Assembly (NCBI RefSeq): GCF_047496725.1
Contig: NC_132976.1
Location: 7,920,001 to 7,984,000, forward strand
Direction: 5' to 3'
Source of the DNA: Anoplolepis gracilipes
Taxonomy: Eukaryota; Arthropoda; Insecta; Hymenoptera; Formicidae
DNA length: 64,000 bases
Shown here: one piece after another, positions 53,351 through 64,000 of the stretch
How the letters are laid out: each line of letters begins with the position of its first letter
How positions within the stretch are numbered: position 1 is the first letter of the stretch
Translations under genes and position numbers: made by a program
The notes under the pieces: model-generated
Databases searched by the model: none
Seen by the model: only the letters and a program-made list of their open reading frames with translations
What the model was told of the DNA's origin: nothing

Positions 53351-54348
53351 TCGAAAGTTTTTTTAAAACTAGGTGGCCTTCCAACTGTTTATTTAATAGA
53401 ATAGCATCAAAAAGAGAAAAAGAAAAAGAGAGCCTTTTTAGCAAAGAAAAATATGTTTTCAATATCTGTTTTTTTTTCTACGCTTAGTCTAAAGTTTAAG
53501 AAAAGGATGTCAGTTTAAAATTTATCGCCTACTTTTACTTTACAGAAGAAAGTTAGAACAAGTAGCATATCTAAACTCTTTTAAGAAATAACTTACTCTT
53601 ATTTCAGTTTTCTTTATGATCGAAGGGCGAAAGCAGAAGTTCAGAAGACAAAATAAATATTTCTTTAAGTATTCTCATTTCTATACAAAATGTTGAGAAA
53701 AATGAAACAATCTTAATCTTAAAAAACGTTTATTATATTTAAAATATGATGTATTTGCAAAGTGTCTATTGCATAATAAAATTAAGAGACTAATATGAAA
53801 TTAAAAATATCTATCATCAAACTCCATCATTATGTATGGAGAATTTCATTTTAAAAACAGATCGCGGAAGTAGATTGGATGTAAAAGTAGTAGTTGAAAT
53901 GTCTTTTTGATTGGACAAAAAAAAGGTGAAGATTGAAGATTGCAGGAGTGAAGTTATAGAAGCGAAATAAACGGCCACTAAAAGCTGAGAACGACAGATT
54001 TCTGGTGCTACTACGAGCACGAAGACGACAATATTATCTCGAATCAATTTATGAGCTGTCGCTGTTACCCCTCCGGCCCAGATAAAGCCGGGGTTTGTGT
54101 GCTGGGAATGTATACTAATAATACATCCGACGGTGTCATTAGTCCCCGGTAACTGTAGTAATTATGGGCGAGTCTCCTGTTTCCGGGAAATATTGGAATA
54201 TAACGTGCATACAGAGATGCGATAATAAGAATGACCTATATCTCAATATTAAATTGATTGTTGTAACAGTATTATTATTGTATTATTTTAATATTATCGC
54301 GGTGTCATTAAAATGTAAACAATATATATTTATATATTTTTACATAAA

Positions 54349-54351
<3 letters not shown>

Positions 54352-54380
<29 letters not shown>
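54352..54380 (+). repeat. (TA)n microsatellite
   Basis: About 29 bp of TA followed by a T run. Confidence 0.95.
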
Positions 54381-54383
<3 letters not shown>

Positions 54384-56276
54384 TTCCTTTTATAATTTAA
54401 TTTTAATTAATGTATTTTTAACATTTATGTAGAAAAACATAACTATTAAAAGAAAATTTATTTTTTACTAATTGATATCTAATTTACATGAATTATTTTA
54501 CCATATTATGAGAAGTTTCAGATTTTAATTTGTTTCATTCCATCTAATAATTCTATTTTTTTTATGTGAACTTAATCAGAAAGTATGAAATGTACGTGAA
54601 TATACAATTTAAAAATTTTCTTTCTAGAAAATAAATTTAATAATATAACATTGATTAGTCATTTTGGTAACGTCAGCAAGCTTATCATATTAAATTAATT
54701 TCATTCCTTATTTATACTGCACACTACTTAATATTTAAATCACAACATGAAAATTTTATATATTAATTGTATAAATATCAAAATCAATATAATTACATAC
54801 ATATGAAAATTAATTATATTCAAAACAAAATTAAGAATTATTTGATGGATACTCACGTATAGCCATTAGTTCTCTCTCACCCTTTTTACTTACTTCCTTA
54901 TAAAAGAAAAATTTATCTAAAGACATTTTCCGTTTCATCCTCTTCCGACTCTCCTAACAGTTTAACCAGGCATTCATATGTCACTGGAGAGTTCTTTGAC
55001 AGTAGTATTCCTACACTATACACCTACAATATACACGATATTATAATTTCTACGTGTAATTTCATATACATATATTTTTTCTTTTTCTTTTATATATAGT
55101 TTATAAAAAGTAAGTTATTTTTACACTTAAAAAATATATATTGTATATTAAAATAGAGAGAATTAATTAAAGAACTAATAGTTTTCGAGATATATTATTG
55201 TTGCGTTTTCTGATTGATTTTAATAAATTTTGTTATTTATTTTCATATTGTCACTCATTTATAAGCACTCGCGCAAAAAATATGACACTCTTTTAAAAGG
55301 TAATATGTAACTTTAATATTAAATTAAGAATACAGAACACAAGGAACAAAAAAATTAATAGAATAATTATAGTCGTTTGAAAGATGAGTCCACAAAGCAC
55401 TTCAGCTCTTTATATGTATTAAGTTGTCCTTGTTAATAAATAATTTGACAACATAAATCTATTAAATTGTTAAACTATATATTATCGATTGATCGATGAT
55501 GTCAAATAACTTATATTAAGTTTTGCATGCAATGATAGATGCAAAGATGACAGTATGATAAAAATTATTTGTAATAAATAAATAAATATTTTACAAGTTT
55601 ATTAAAAATATTATTTATGGAATTATAATAGTTATTATAGTAAAATAGTAATTTATATTTGCTTAAACATGCATTTTTACCATTTTTATTATTTGGAAGT
55701 AATATATAGTGCACGCTTCACTGAACTGTCAAGAAACTGTCAACACATTTAATTAACATTCACTTTTCAACGTCATTGATCGCCAATCAGACGCACAGAA
55801 AAAGTGCAACAATATAAATGTCGAAATTCGGCTTGAACACACTTCACAGGTTTTCATCACTTTTTTTCACTATAGATACTACATATGTTTTTTATCTTAA
55901 AAAAATTAATCGAATCATGCATTTCTAGCTCTTTTTTATAAAACTACATAAATTTTTTTTTTACTATTTATTAGATAATGTTTTTGAGCGGAGCATATAT
56001 AATTTTTACAACATTAAGAAATTATATTCGCAAGAATAAAACATTAACGTTATTATGAAATTTTCATTAAAAAAATACCACTGTTTGACGATATATCTAT
56101 TCTGCGTTGTGGTTGCGCAGCGGTGACGAATCACAGCAATTATTTTCTTTCGCGCGCGACTGGGGTAGAGAAGTTGCAGTATTTACATAGTAATTGTTCC
56201 CGTGAAAATCATGCGAGAATGCGGCAGCTGACGCGTCGCGAACTCGCACCCGCTTCGCGCCGCGACAGTGGCGGAT

Positions 56277-56420
56277 CGTGACGGGATCATCGGCCCAACT
56301 ATTTTGCAACGTGGTCGTGGCGCGAAAGCCGCGGTCATCGTGTAAACAAACGAAACTGCGGGTCCGAATTAATTGAAACTCCGTCGAGATGTGTGCGCGC
56401 ACGTACGAGCATTCGTTCAG
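56277..56420 (+). repeat. CpG-rich duplicated block, copy A
   Basis: Shares with copy B (56772-56912) the order GACGGGA, TGTAAACAAACGAAACTG, GAATTAATTGAAACTCC and TGTGCGCGCACGTACGA. Identity in the core is high by eye. Both minus-strand translations contain CSYVRAHIS and SFVCLH, but the frames do not extend beyond the block and no family is recognised, so the likeness is probably at DNA level. The block may be a duplicated regulatory module. Confidence 0.75.
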
Positions 56421-56693
56421 CCACTCTGGGATTTTCATCCCTCGCGTACAGACACTCAACTCGGAGCCTCGTCGCCATTTTGTTATCGATTAATCTGGAT
56501 AATTTTCCAGTTAGATGAAATTAACATAGGATACTCTCTGATGTTGGGATATTAAATAATGAAAAATACAACAGTAATGATAGTATAATTCCAAATACCG
56601 TATAATTTATTCGATAAAGTGATGACGGTAAATCACATGTGCCGTACATCATTTACTTGATACTGAAAAGAGCATATCGCGCTTGAATTCAAT

Positions 56694-56750
56694 ATGACTG
56701 AGATATCTCACCTCGAAAATGGTTTTGCTGTAAATTTAGCGACATATCGA
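56694..56750 (+). repeat. Direct repeat, copy 1 (partner at 57386-57441)
   Basis: ATGACTGAGATATCTCACCT then CGAAAATGG and GCTGTAAATTT recurs at 57386 as GTGACTGAAATATCTCGCCT, GAGAATGGG and GCTATAAATTT. The pair is about 690 bp apart. With the 56277/56772 pair it shows that this 1.2 kb region grew by overlapping duplications. Confidence 0.7.
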
Positions 56751-56771
56751 GGACGGCAACGGGGTGAATTC

Positions 56772-56912
56772 GACGGGACCAGCGGTCGATTGTTTCGCAG
56801 TGGCTGTACGAATGCCACCGCTGTCGCCGTGTAAACAGACGAAACTGTACGCCGGAATTAATTGAAACTCCGGTCGCGAAATGTGTGCGCGCACGTACGA
56901 ACAATTGGTCGG
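56772..56912 (+). repeat. CpG-rich duplicated block, copy B
   Basis: Second copy of 56277-56420, about 490 bp downstream in the same orientation, with small substitutions and a two-base difference near CTCCGGTCGCG. It lies directly after the segment at 56694-56750 that is itself duplicated at 57386. Confidence 0.75.
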
Positions 56913-57385
56913 TCCGTGGTATACGAGATAGAGCCCGTCTCTTTTCATCTCTCTGCACGTTTTCTTACACTTATTGTTGGAAACTTGAAACGAGCGAATC
57001 TCTACACTATATGGTGCGAGAAAGACAAAAAGTGAAATGTAGTGATGTAGTGTAATAACGATTAATTAAATAGTACATACTTATGAAAAGGAAAGTTTCT
57101 GTTGCTTCTTTACATAAAAACTTTAATCTTTTTTTTTTAACTTTAAGCTAGTTTTATTATAACCGAATTTTATATGCAAAGTTAGTTAAAGATATATTTA
57201 AAATCGTATGTTAAAACTTGTTTATAAGAAAATACAATACAACTTTAATAAAGAATTTATTAAAGAATTACACGCGCGCGCGAAGGAAAACATTCTGGGC
57301 AATACTTTATTTCGACCTTCTTGACTTCTTCGATCGTACGGTCAATTCACAAACGTGAGGTTAGTAGGTATAACCCTAGTTTAAC

Positions 57386-57441
57386 GTGACTGAAATATCT
57401 CGCCTCTCGAGAATGGGTTCGCTATAAATTTGGTCAAGTAT
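57386..57441 (+). repeat. Direct repeat, copy 2 (partner at 56694-56750)
   Basis: Second copy of the GACTG-A-ATATCTC-CCT segment, with a three-base insertion (CTC) relative to copy 1. Sequence after it (57442 on) does not match the region after copy 1, so the duplication ends here. Confidence 0.7.
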
Positions 57442-60400
57442 CAACCCATAAATTGAAATGCTAGATGCTCCTAAAGGGTGGCGCGAAGGTGAAGCGTGGC
57501 AGGTAGTTTCATCTACTAACGTGTTCCTTGCCTATTTACGTCTTGAAAACTCTGGTAGGAAACGCTAGCTGTATGGTTATAAACGTCGTTTCTTCGGGAC
57601 GTTAAGACTACGATTCACTGCGGAGGAAATTTCCTTGGTTCATCGTCCAGTGATCGTACGTGAGTAGATCCACGGTGAGATTATCTTTAACGAATTGTCA
57701 GTGAATGTTATACATATTCATTTTCGGCGCGGAAGTTCTTGCGGCCACACTATGACTAGGGAGTTTCGTTTGCATGGCTTTAGGAAATTGAGAGATATTC
57801 CGAGAAAATAGAAACATTGAATGTATGTGTATTTGTTTCTATTAGTAATGTTTCTATATAGTTTTCGTGCCGTCTTAGTATTAATAGAAAATTTTTGAAT
57901 TTACGCTGATACTTTTTAAAGAAATCTTATTAAAGATCTTTATTTGTTGAACTTTTAATACTTCAATGAATATATTTTTTTTTGTGGTTATCAAATTTTT
58001 CAAATTACATTTTTCGAGTTATCAAGATTAATCGTTTCATTGTTTGACTCAGTTATCTTGGTTGGTAATCGTGATCGTTTTAGCGTAATAATTTTATTAA
58101 AGTAATGTAATGGTGCATAACTAAATTTTAAGATTCACTGAACTTGCCTGATATTCTGCAATGAACGTACAGTGATTAACAAAGTCCGTTTAAATTTTCC
58201 ACGAAATTAAGTCTGCTTGTCAAGTCCAACTTTATTTTATCATGCAAAATGTCGAGGCGAAAATGTCTGAGATGTTGCACGAGTCATGAAACGTATATGA
58301 GACTAGATTATCACTGTCTATTCTAAACCCTTTGCGAATTCGCGGTAATCTTGATCCGTCTTAAATATTTAAACTTTTCATGAAACTCTCGGAAAAGAAA
58401 GTACGTCGTCGTCGAATTTTTAGAGCGCTTGAATGTTCCCAAAATTTTTTCCCGGGAATTGGACAATAGAATTCTTCCGTCGGACCTTTTTGGATATTCA
58501 AATATCAAACAGAGAACCATAGCGCGTCGCGATGGAAGTCTATATAGTCTGCAGCAGTTTTTCGCGATTGCCAGAGTATCCACCCAATCCCATTCGGTGT
58601 CCTTTCAATCCTTTCGTTCTTCTCTATCTGCGGTAATTCCAATTCAACGTCGTCGAATCGAGATACTCGATCGAAGTGACTTCGAAATGTGTCGCGCGTG
58701 CTTCTTTCTCTCTCTTTCTTTTCCCCTTTCTTTTTTCTCTTTTTTTTCCTGCTCTCTACATATGTGCAGGTAGAATCGTATCGAGAGAACGTGAACACGA
58801 TGCACAGTTTGAATCTCATGAAAATGGGCGCCATCCCAAATGAAAAGTTGTCAGTATCGTAGCTACTCAAAAGAATGTCTTTCTTCAATATTATATTGTT
58901 GCGAAACTTGATGATTAACATATTCGACGAAAATTGCTTCGCGAAAGCATATGAGTTTCTTGTGGAATATAGTATTTTTTATGAAAATATTGCCAAGAAA
59001 TTTTATATGGAAGATTTAATATGTGAAAATATTTTTTACATTTATTTAAATAATAAACGTATTTCAAACCATTAAATATATAATTTATTATCGATTTAAA
59101 GAGAACGTATAAAAAAGTATTTCGTGCTCGCTGAATCGTGTAACGATACCATCAGCATACTGCACGCATGCTTTTTTCTTACCAACTAAAGGTTACATCC
59201 TATCCGTCTACGGTCTACGTTAAACCAAGGTGAAATGCACTTTCGTCATCCTTTTACAACCGCCCATCTTTGCGCCGCAGCCGGGAAAAGAATGCGCTCA
59301 CAGGAAACGGGGATCTATCCATTAGTGCGAACGTACGGTAAAATCGACCACTGTTGATTCAAGCGGAAAAGCATTTATCACATTCGGCCGGATTTCTCTT
59401 CCCATCCCTCTCCTCTTGATTTTATCACAAAGCTGGCCATTTTTTCGGAGGCGACGTTGCGAAAGGTCGAATTTTATGGTACACTTCGAGTAACATTTCC
59501 GTAAATCGGGAACGTGCGAGCTTTTCCATCCGCGCAATCGAGTTTTACCGAAATGAATATCGGATGGACCGCATCGTTTATTCTCGCTGTCCGTTTAATA
59601 GACGGTTCACGAAAACACTGAATGTATATTTGAATTTATTTTCTTTTTATCGATGATGTCATTTTTGACAATTATTTTTCTGCAATATCAATATCAGCGA
59701 TTTTAAAGCTACATTTAAATATTGTTTGTGTACTCTCTCTCTGTGACATTATCTATAATAAGACTTTATGACTCGCATATTTATATTATAGAAACGTTGC
59801 ATATGGTAAAATATTAAAGGTTGTTGTATGTCAATTGATTTGTTTTAAAAGAATGAAAAATAATATCCATTTCGTACAATTTCTCGAAATATAAAAATAG
59901 TTGTCAATTGTATGAATTAGAAAAAAGTAGGCCAAGAAGAAGAAATTGGAAATTAGTAAAAAAAAGATAAAAAGATTAAATTGACAGATAGATTTATTTA
60001 GCATATTTTCATTTTGAAAAAATAAATAAAGACATGATAAATCTTTCATCAATAACAAAATCTAAAATAATATCTTAATATTGTGCCAAAGATAAACATG
60101 TATATATTTAGTATCGAGTTTGACATATTAAAAATGTGTTTTTGTATATATGTGTATTCACTTTCTCGCGATCTAGTTTGTTCTCTGAAGATATTCGCAT
60201 TTCCCAAGTGAACTTATCTCTGACACCACAGCGCGTAATGCTAATCTTTCAGGAGAATACACGCAACTTAAATAAGATTAGCATTATGTAAATGAAATAT
60301 ACAATATAATCAAAAGACGTGGTAGCGAATACTTCTCGCGGCAAGTATATAAAAGGAAAATTATCTGAAATAAATGGAGAATAATATTTTCAAAAATTAC

Positions 60401-60786
60401 TTTTCGTTGATAATATACTTATTTTATTTTTTTAAATGACATTTTAAACCTTCTGCGCGTGCATGAAAGAATATTTGTATATCGCATCGTTGTTTGATTA
60501 TGTAACTGTAATACGTACATATGTATGCGCAAGTATATGCGGAAGTTTAATTCTCTATTCAAGGATTGCATTAAAAATTTCTAAATCTCTGAATATATGT
60601 CCGTTTCTCTAATTGTCTATTCTGTAATCATTTATTGATCGTTTATCGATCTGTTTAATAAGTAAAATCATTCCTTCACGTCTGCAGTTCTATTTAGACA
60701 TCAAAATTCAGATACGTCTGGTATGTACGTGCGAGTTTGCCACAAGTGCATCCGCTCGATTATGACTGTTCGTAACGTACGCATTC
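57442..60786. other. No gene seen: CpG-richer patches then AT-rich
   Basis: 57470-57780, 58200-58860 and 59130-59630 are CpG-richer with several open frames on both strands (longest 138 codons, 58505-58921 minus) and none recognisable. 59640-60780 is AT-rich with the hairpin at 60236. Confidence 0.55.
60236..60286. repeat. 13 bp inverted repeat with 25-base loop
   Basis: TAATGCTAATCTT (60236-60248) and AAGATTAGCATTA (60274-60286) are exact reverse complements. The loop contains TCAGGAGAATACACGCAACT. It could form a stable stem-loop in RNA. Confidence 0.8.
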
Positions 60787-60804
60787 GTACATGCATGCAT
60801 GTAC
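60787..60804. repeat. 18-base perfect palindrome
   Basis: GTACATGCATGCATGTAC is its own reverse complement and abuts the left end of the Tc1-like element at 60802. It may be a preferred insertion site or simply flanking DNA. Confidence 0.8.
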
Positions 60805-61122
60805 ACTTTCGGTCAAAAGTATGAAACATTTCTGATAAATTAAATGTAAATTTCATACTTGAAATATCGATCTTGATTTTTTTTCGTTAAAAAATGCAAA
60901 AGTTTAATGTATAATGATCTATATAATAAAATTCAAAATATATACGTACTGGATTTAACGAAGAAAATTAAATGTCTAAATGTAGACATTTTAGAGAGAT
61001 TAAAAACAATAAATTCTTTCTACCTTTTAATGAGCTGTTTAGAAATTTATCTTTTTTTATTTGCGAATACATTGAGCTCCTTGTTAAAAATATAATTACT
61101 ACTTTTGACTAGAGTGCGTGTA
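60802..61122. mobile_element. Tc1-like miniature inverted-repeat element
   Basis: The left end reads TACACTTTCGGTCAAAAGTA. The right end read on the minus strand is TACACGCACTCTAGTCAAAAG then TA. The two agree apart from a short indel, and both begin with TA. GGTCAAAAGT near a TACACT end is typical of Tc1-type termini. The interior is AT-rich and has no transposase; its 62-codon frame (60907-61095) is not recognisable. This looks like a non-autonomous remnant of about 320 bp. Confidence 0.55.
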
Positions 61123-61258
61123 TTGCGTATGAAAGTCACGAGACCACTAGTCATATTGTATCGTTCGTTGGTTTTTGAAATTGTACGAGCATGTTCTGAA
61201 TGTATACGTAGGATTGTGATTCTGTGTCATAGAAAAAAAGAGAATGAAAGAGAAAGAG

Positions 61259-61262
<4 letters not shown>

Positions 61263-61316
<54 letters not shown>
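61263..61316 (+). repeat. (GT)n microsatellite
   Basis: About 54 bp of GT, preceded by a purine-rich GAAAGAGAAAGAG. The Val-Cys repeat frame across it is an artefact. Confidence 0.95.
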
Positions 61317-61319
<3 letters not shown>

Positions 61320-64000
61320 CATAGGAAAGTTAGGCCAACGAAACGGCAATAAAACGAAACGAGATTCCGTATAAAAATGCGAGCGTTGTGGAAGCTCGTA
61401 AGCAGTGAACTATGTTTATCGTTTTACGCGCGATGGCAGGTGTATAGCAAATCGCAAATTGCAAATTAGCGGATAATATGTTCCGCAATTTTAGAAAACA
61501 AATTTTTATTTATCTCCGATAGTAGTTTTTGTGTCTCTTTGTGATTTAGATTGTATACGTATTCGGAAAATAAATAGTACCGATCGTTGTTCACAGCGAA
61601 ACAACTCGATTGTTTCCGCACACTGCAAACATTCCGCGTTGTTTAGTTGATACATTGGTTTCACGCAACTAGGATTGCTTCTAGTCATCAGAAAAGCAAT
61701 CATGTGTTTGAGGTGAAATATTTTCAAGTGATAGTCTACTTTGCGGTCATAAAAATTGTTTTTCGATGAAACTGAATTTAAGATTTATACTAGTCATTGT
61801 CAGAAAATATTTTAATTTATTACATCTTTATTATTATTTTATATTACAGAATTATTTGTTTTATATGATTTATCTTCTTTTTCTCAAAATTCAATTCAAA
61901 TATAAAATTATATAAATTGCATAGAGAGTGTGTTAGTGTAATAAAATTAGAGCGAAATTCTGCTTTTGTTAATTATAAAATTATATAATTTAATACATTG
62001 TAGAGAATGTTTGTAATGGTTTTCAGTATTGATAATTTTAAAAATAACTTATTGACGCGCATGAAATTTCAGAGTCAAACCTACGAGATCAAAAGCATGA
62101 AATAGAATAAATAAACAAGTTTAAATATACGGTAAGAGACTAAAAATATATTTTATAACAATTAAAGAGGAATCAATCTCAAATTAAAAAAGATCAGTAA
62201 ACAAACGTATAGATACGACTAATCTAAAACGTTCTGTATAAAAAGTAAACGGCAACAATTTGCGTATGGGATGTTATTATCATTTCAATCTCCTCTCTTC
62301 ACTTTTTCGCTGATTGCAATCCGGTGTTGGATAAATGTTTGTGATTAGTAGTCGCGTGGCAAGATTTTTGTTTCCACGCGTTTGTGATGACTCGCATTAT
62401 TTACATTGGTACGCGCGATTCTATGGAAGGGCCGATGCGGAAGGGACATGTCGTTGCGCACGCACAAAACCCTAGACAGCGAAGGGTTGCGTTCCTGAGA
62501 AGGGATCGTGACGACTTCACATTTACCCTCGTCGAGCGAATAACAACTAGCGATGTCGCCCATATCCTCAATTCCACAACGATGTTTCTCTGTTTCCATA
62601 GCTAGTGTCTTCCTAAGCTACCCCTTCATTTCATTCGCCCCTTTACGCTACATAGTCACGCGGAAGAAGAACGCCGCGGTATTACTTTAGATTAATCACG
62701 TCCGCATTGTCGTCGTTTTCTCTGTCGGGCGTGATTTGTATCCTTCGGGTAACTGTTTGCCGACGTGCTTCTCGTAAGGACAAGATTATTGTATCGCGTG
62801 CGATTTTTCCAGTCGTGATTCTCGACTTGCTTGCGCACGTCAACAAAGTTTCGCACTACTCTATTATCTCGCGCCGAGTTCACGGCATTAATCTTTCTCG
62901 CAACTTGTTCGACAAGTTGTCGACGGAAAAAAATCTCGCGGATAAGTTTAGTTATTTTGTCGGTCGATGGAATCGGCGTTTTAAAATCAACACTTTCTCG
63001 GGATATAAATCTAATCGATAAAACAATTTTTTTACGATGATGAAATTTGTCAGTTTTATTGTACTGTGCATAATGAAAAGTAACAAGATAAAGTAGAATT
63101 AAAATCAACAGAGCGCCTTGAAAGATATTGAAGTACAATAATATAATACTTTTTCGTGTACGTTGATTTGATTTGGTGAAACGATTCACTGCGCGTAAAC
63201 GAAAAATGCGGATGAAAATCTTTCAAAATCGCGAAACGAGAAATGACGAGAACGTACATATATCGAAAATATAAACTATGCACCATACCTGTAAATGCCG
63301 ATATCTGCATTGAAGTGAACTGCGGAAAGCTTTCTCATCTCGCGAAACGGTCAGACTCAATTGGGCCGTTCTCTATATCGAATTCGATGAATGACGAACG
63401 AACGGACGGACATTTTATATGTAGAATGGACCGCTACGATTTTACGATATGTTCGCGTTCGCTGTTTTATGCCGTCTTTTTCGCGTCACGATTCGCAATA
63501 ACCGCGACGCCGAGGGTGGCTTGTAAAACGCAGTTCAGTGCCATACGATCTGTGCAGTAGCTCTGTTGTTTCCTTCATCGTAAATTCTTTATGGCTTCGT
63601 CTCGCCGTGTAAACATTATGTTCTCTCTTTTTTTCTTTATTTTAGCATTCAAGCCTGCTCAATGTTCGCGCATACTCTTTCTACACTTTTGACACAACGC
63701 TGTGCTTCATCTATATCGAGACACTTGGCTTCAAATTAGCGTTTGCGCGAAACAGAAATGAGTATCTTTGTCGTTTCTCCTAAAAGCATAGTAACTCGAT
63801 TAAAACTTTAAGTTATTAAGAGAAAAAGAGAGAGAGAGAGAGAGAGAGAAGAAGGCACGATGAGAGATACTGAGAAATTCAAAGAGATTTTAAATTGCAC
63901 TCAATGTTTCGGTGAAAATATGATAAGACAAAGATAGAAGAGAAGACATTGTTTAAATGTGTTTAAAAGTAAAGAGGTCAATGTTAAATAGATTTGAGTC
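61317..64000. other. No certain gene: CpG-richer patches at the right end
   Basis: 62240-63000 and 63190-63780 are CpG-rich. A 165-codon minus-strand frame (62692-63189) has one hydrophobic stretch near its start (ALLILILLYLVTF), but two plus-strand frames are open over the same bases and no domain is recognised. It is left as an open question. Confidence 0.5.
63827..63850 (+). repeat. (GA)n microsatellite
   Basis: GA run near the end of the window. Confidence 0.95.

Larger units (their letters stand above)
51466..56276. other. No gene seen: AT-rich DNA, small islands
   Basis: Small islands lie at 51600-51960, 52320-52780 and 53990-54180. 54200-56090 is very AT-rich. The only distinct structures are the palindrome at 53316 and the TA run at 54352. 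Confidence 0.55.

Noticed and set aside
56097..56459. 120-codon minus-strand frame whose centre matches a second frame at 56736-56948
   Set aside because: The peptide similarity follows from the duplicated DNA block; the frames do not stay similar outside it and no family is recognised.
61105..61374. 89-codon frame with Val-Cys repeats
   Set aside because: It is a translation of the (GT)n microsatellite.
1..64000. CRISPR array, operon, prophage or bacterial gene cluster
   Set aside because: No regularly spaced identical repeats, no dense coding frames and no ribosome binding sites; the composition is that of an animal nuclear genome.
1..64000. Well-known insect microRNAs
   Set aside because: No match to the conserved mature sequences I could recall was seen on a read-through; a proper search was not possible.

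Overview
The window looks like non-coding nuclear DNA of an animal, most likely an insect and quite possibly an ant or other hymenopteran. It is AT-rich, with dense (GA)n, (TA)n, (GT)n and poly-T simple repeats. CpG is not visibly depleted in the moderately GC-rich islands that alternate with very AT-rich stretches. There are no closely packed reading frames, ribosome binding sites or operons. The lineage is inferred from composition and repeat style only; no sequenced marker was recognised.

I found no complete protein-coding gene. Every long open frame is a shadow of a simple repeat, lies in a GC-rich island with several frames open at once, or is a degenerate relic. The window is best read as a large intron or intergenic region carrying regulatory islands, small transposon remnants and local duplications.

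The outstanding structure is at about 4.5-8.13 kb. Two collinear arms of about 1.7 kb lie in opposite orientation around a centre near 6.29 kb. They are clearly homologous but well diverged. Each arm carries, in the same order and pointing outward, several conserved upstream blocks, a TATA-like/CpG block, an exon-1-like block with a conserved ATGGCGGA[A/G]CAAT motif, an intron, and a 40-base exon-like block of identical length. That 40-base block is flanked in both arms by a TTTTACAG acceptor and a GTGAGT donor. It reads as an ancient head-to-head duplication of the 5' end of a spliced, probably non-coding, transcription unit, or as a foldback-like element with spliced ends.

Other regions, left to right. 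1-4.5 kb: repeats and a gene-like relic at about 3.2-3.65 kb. 8-17 kb: AT-rich DNA with CpG islands. 17.1 and 18.1 kb: a duplicated 155-165 bp segment. 20.33-20.70 kb: a mariner-like miniature element. 24.8-26.6 kb: a pyrimidine-rich tract with a three-fold motif duplication. 28.0-28.3 kb: a tandem repeat. 29.6-30.4 kb: the most GC-rich island. 40.8 kb: a perfect hairpin beside a Pol III-like B box. 51.25-51.47 kb: a 210 bp hairpin. 56.3-57.45 kb: duplicated CpG-rich blocks. 60.8-61.12 kb: a Tc1-like miniature element.
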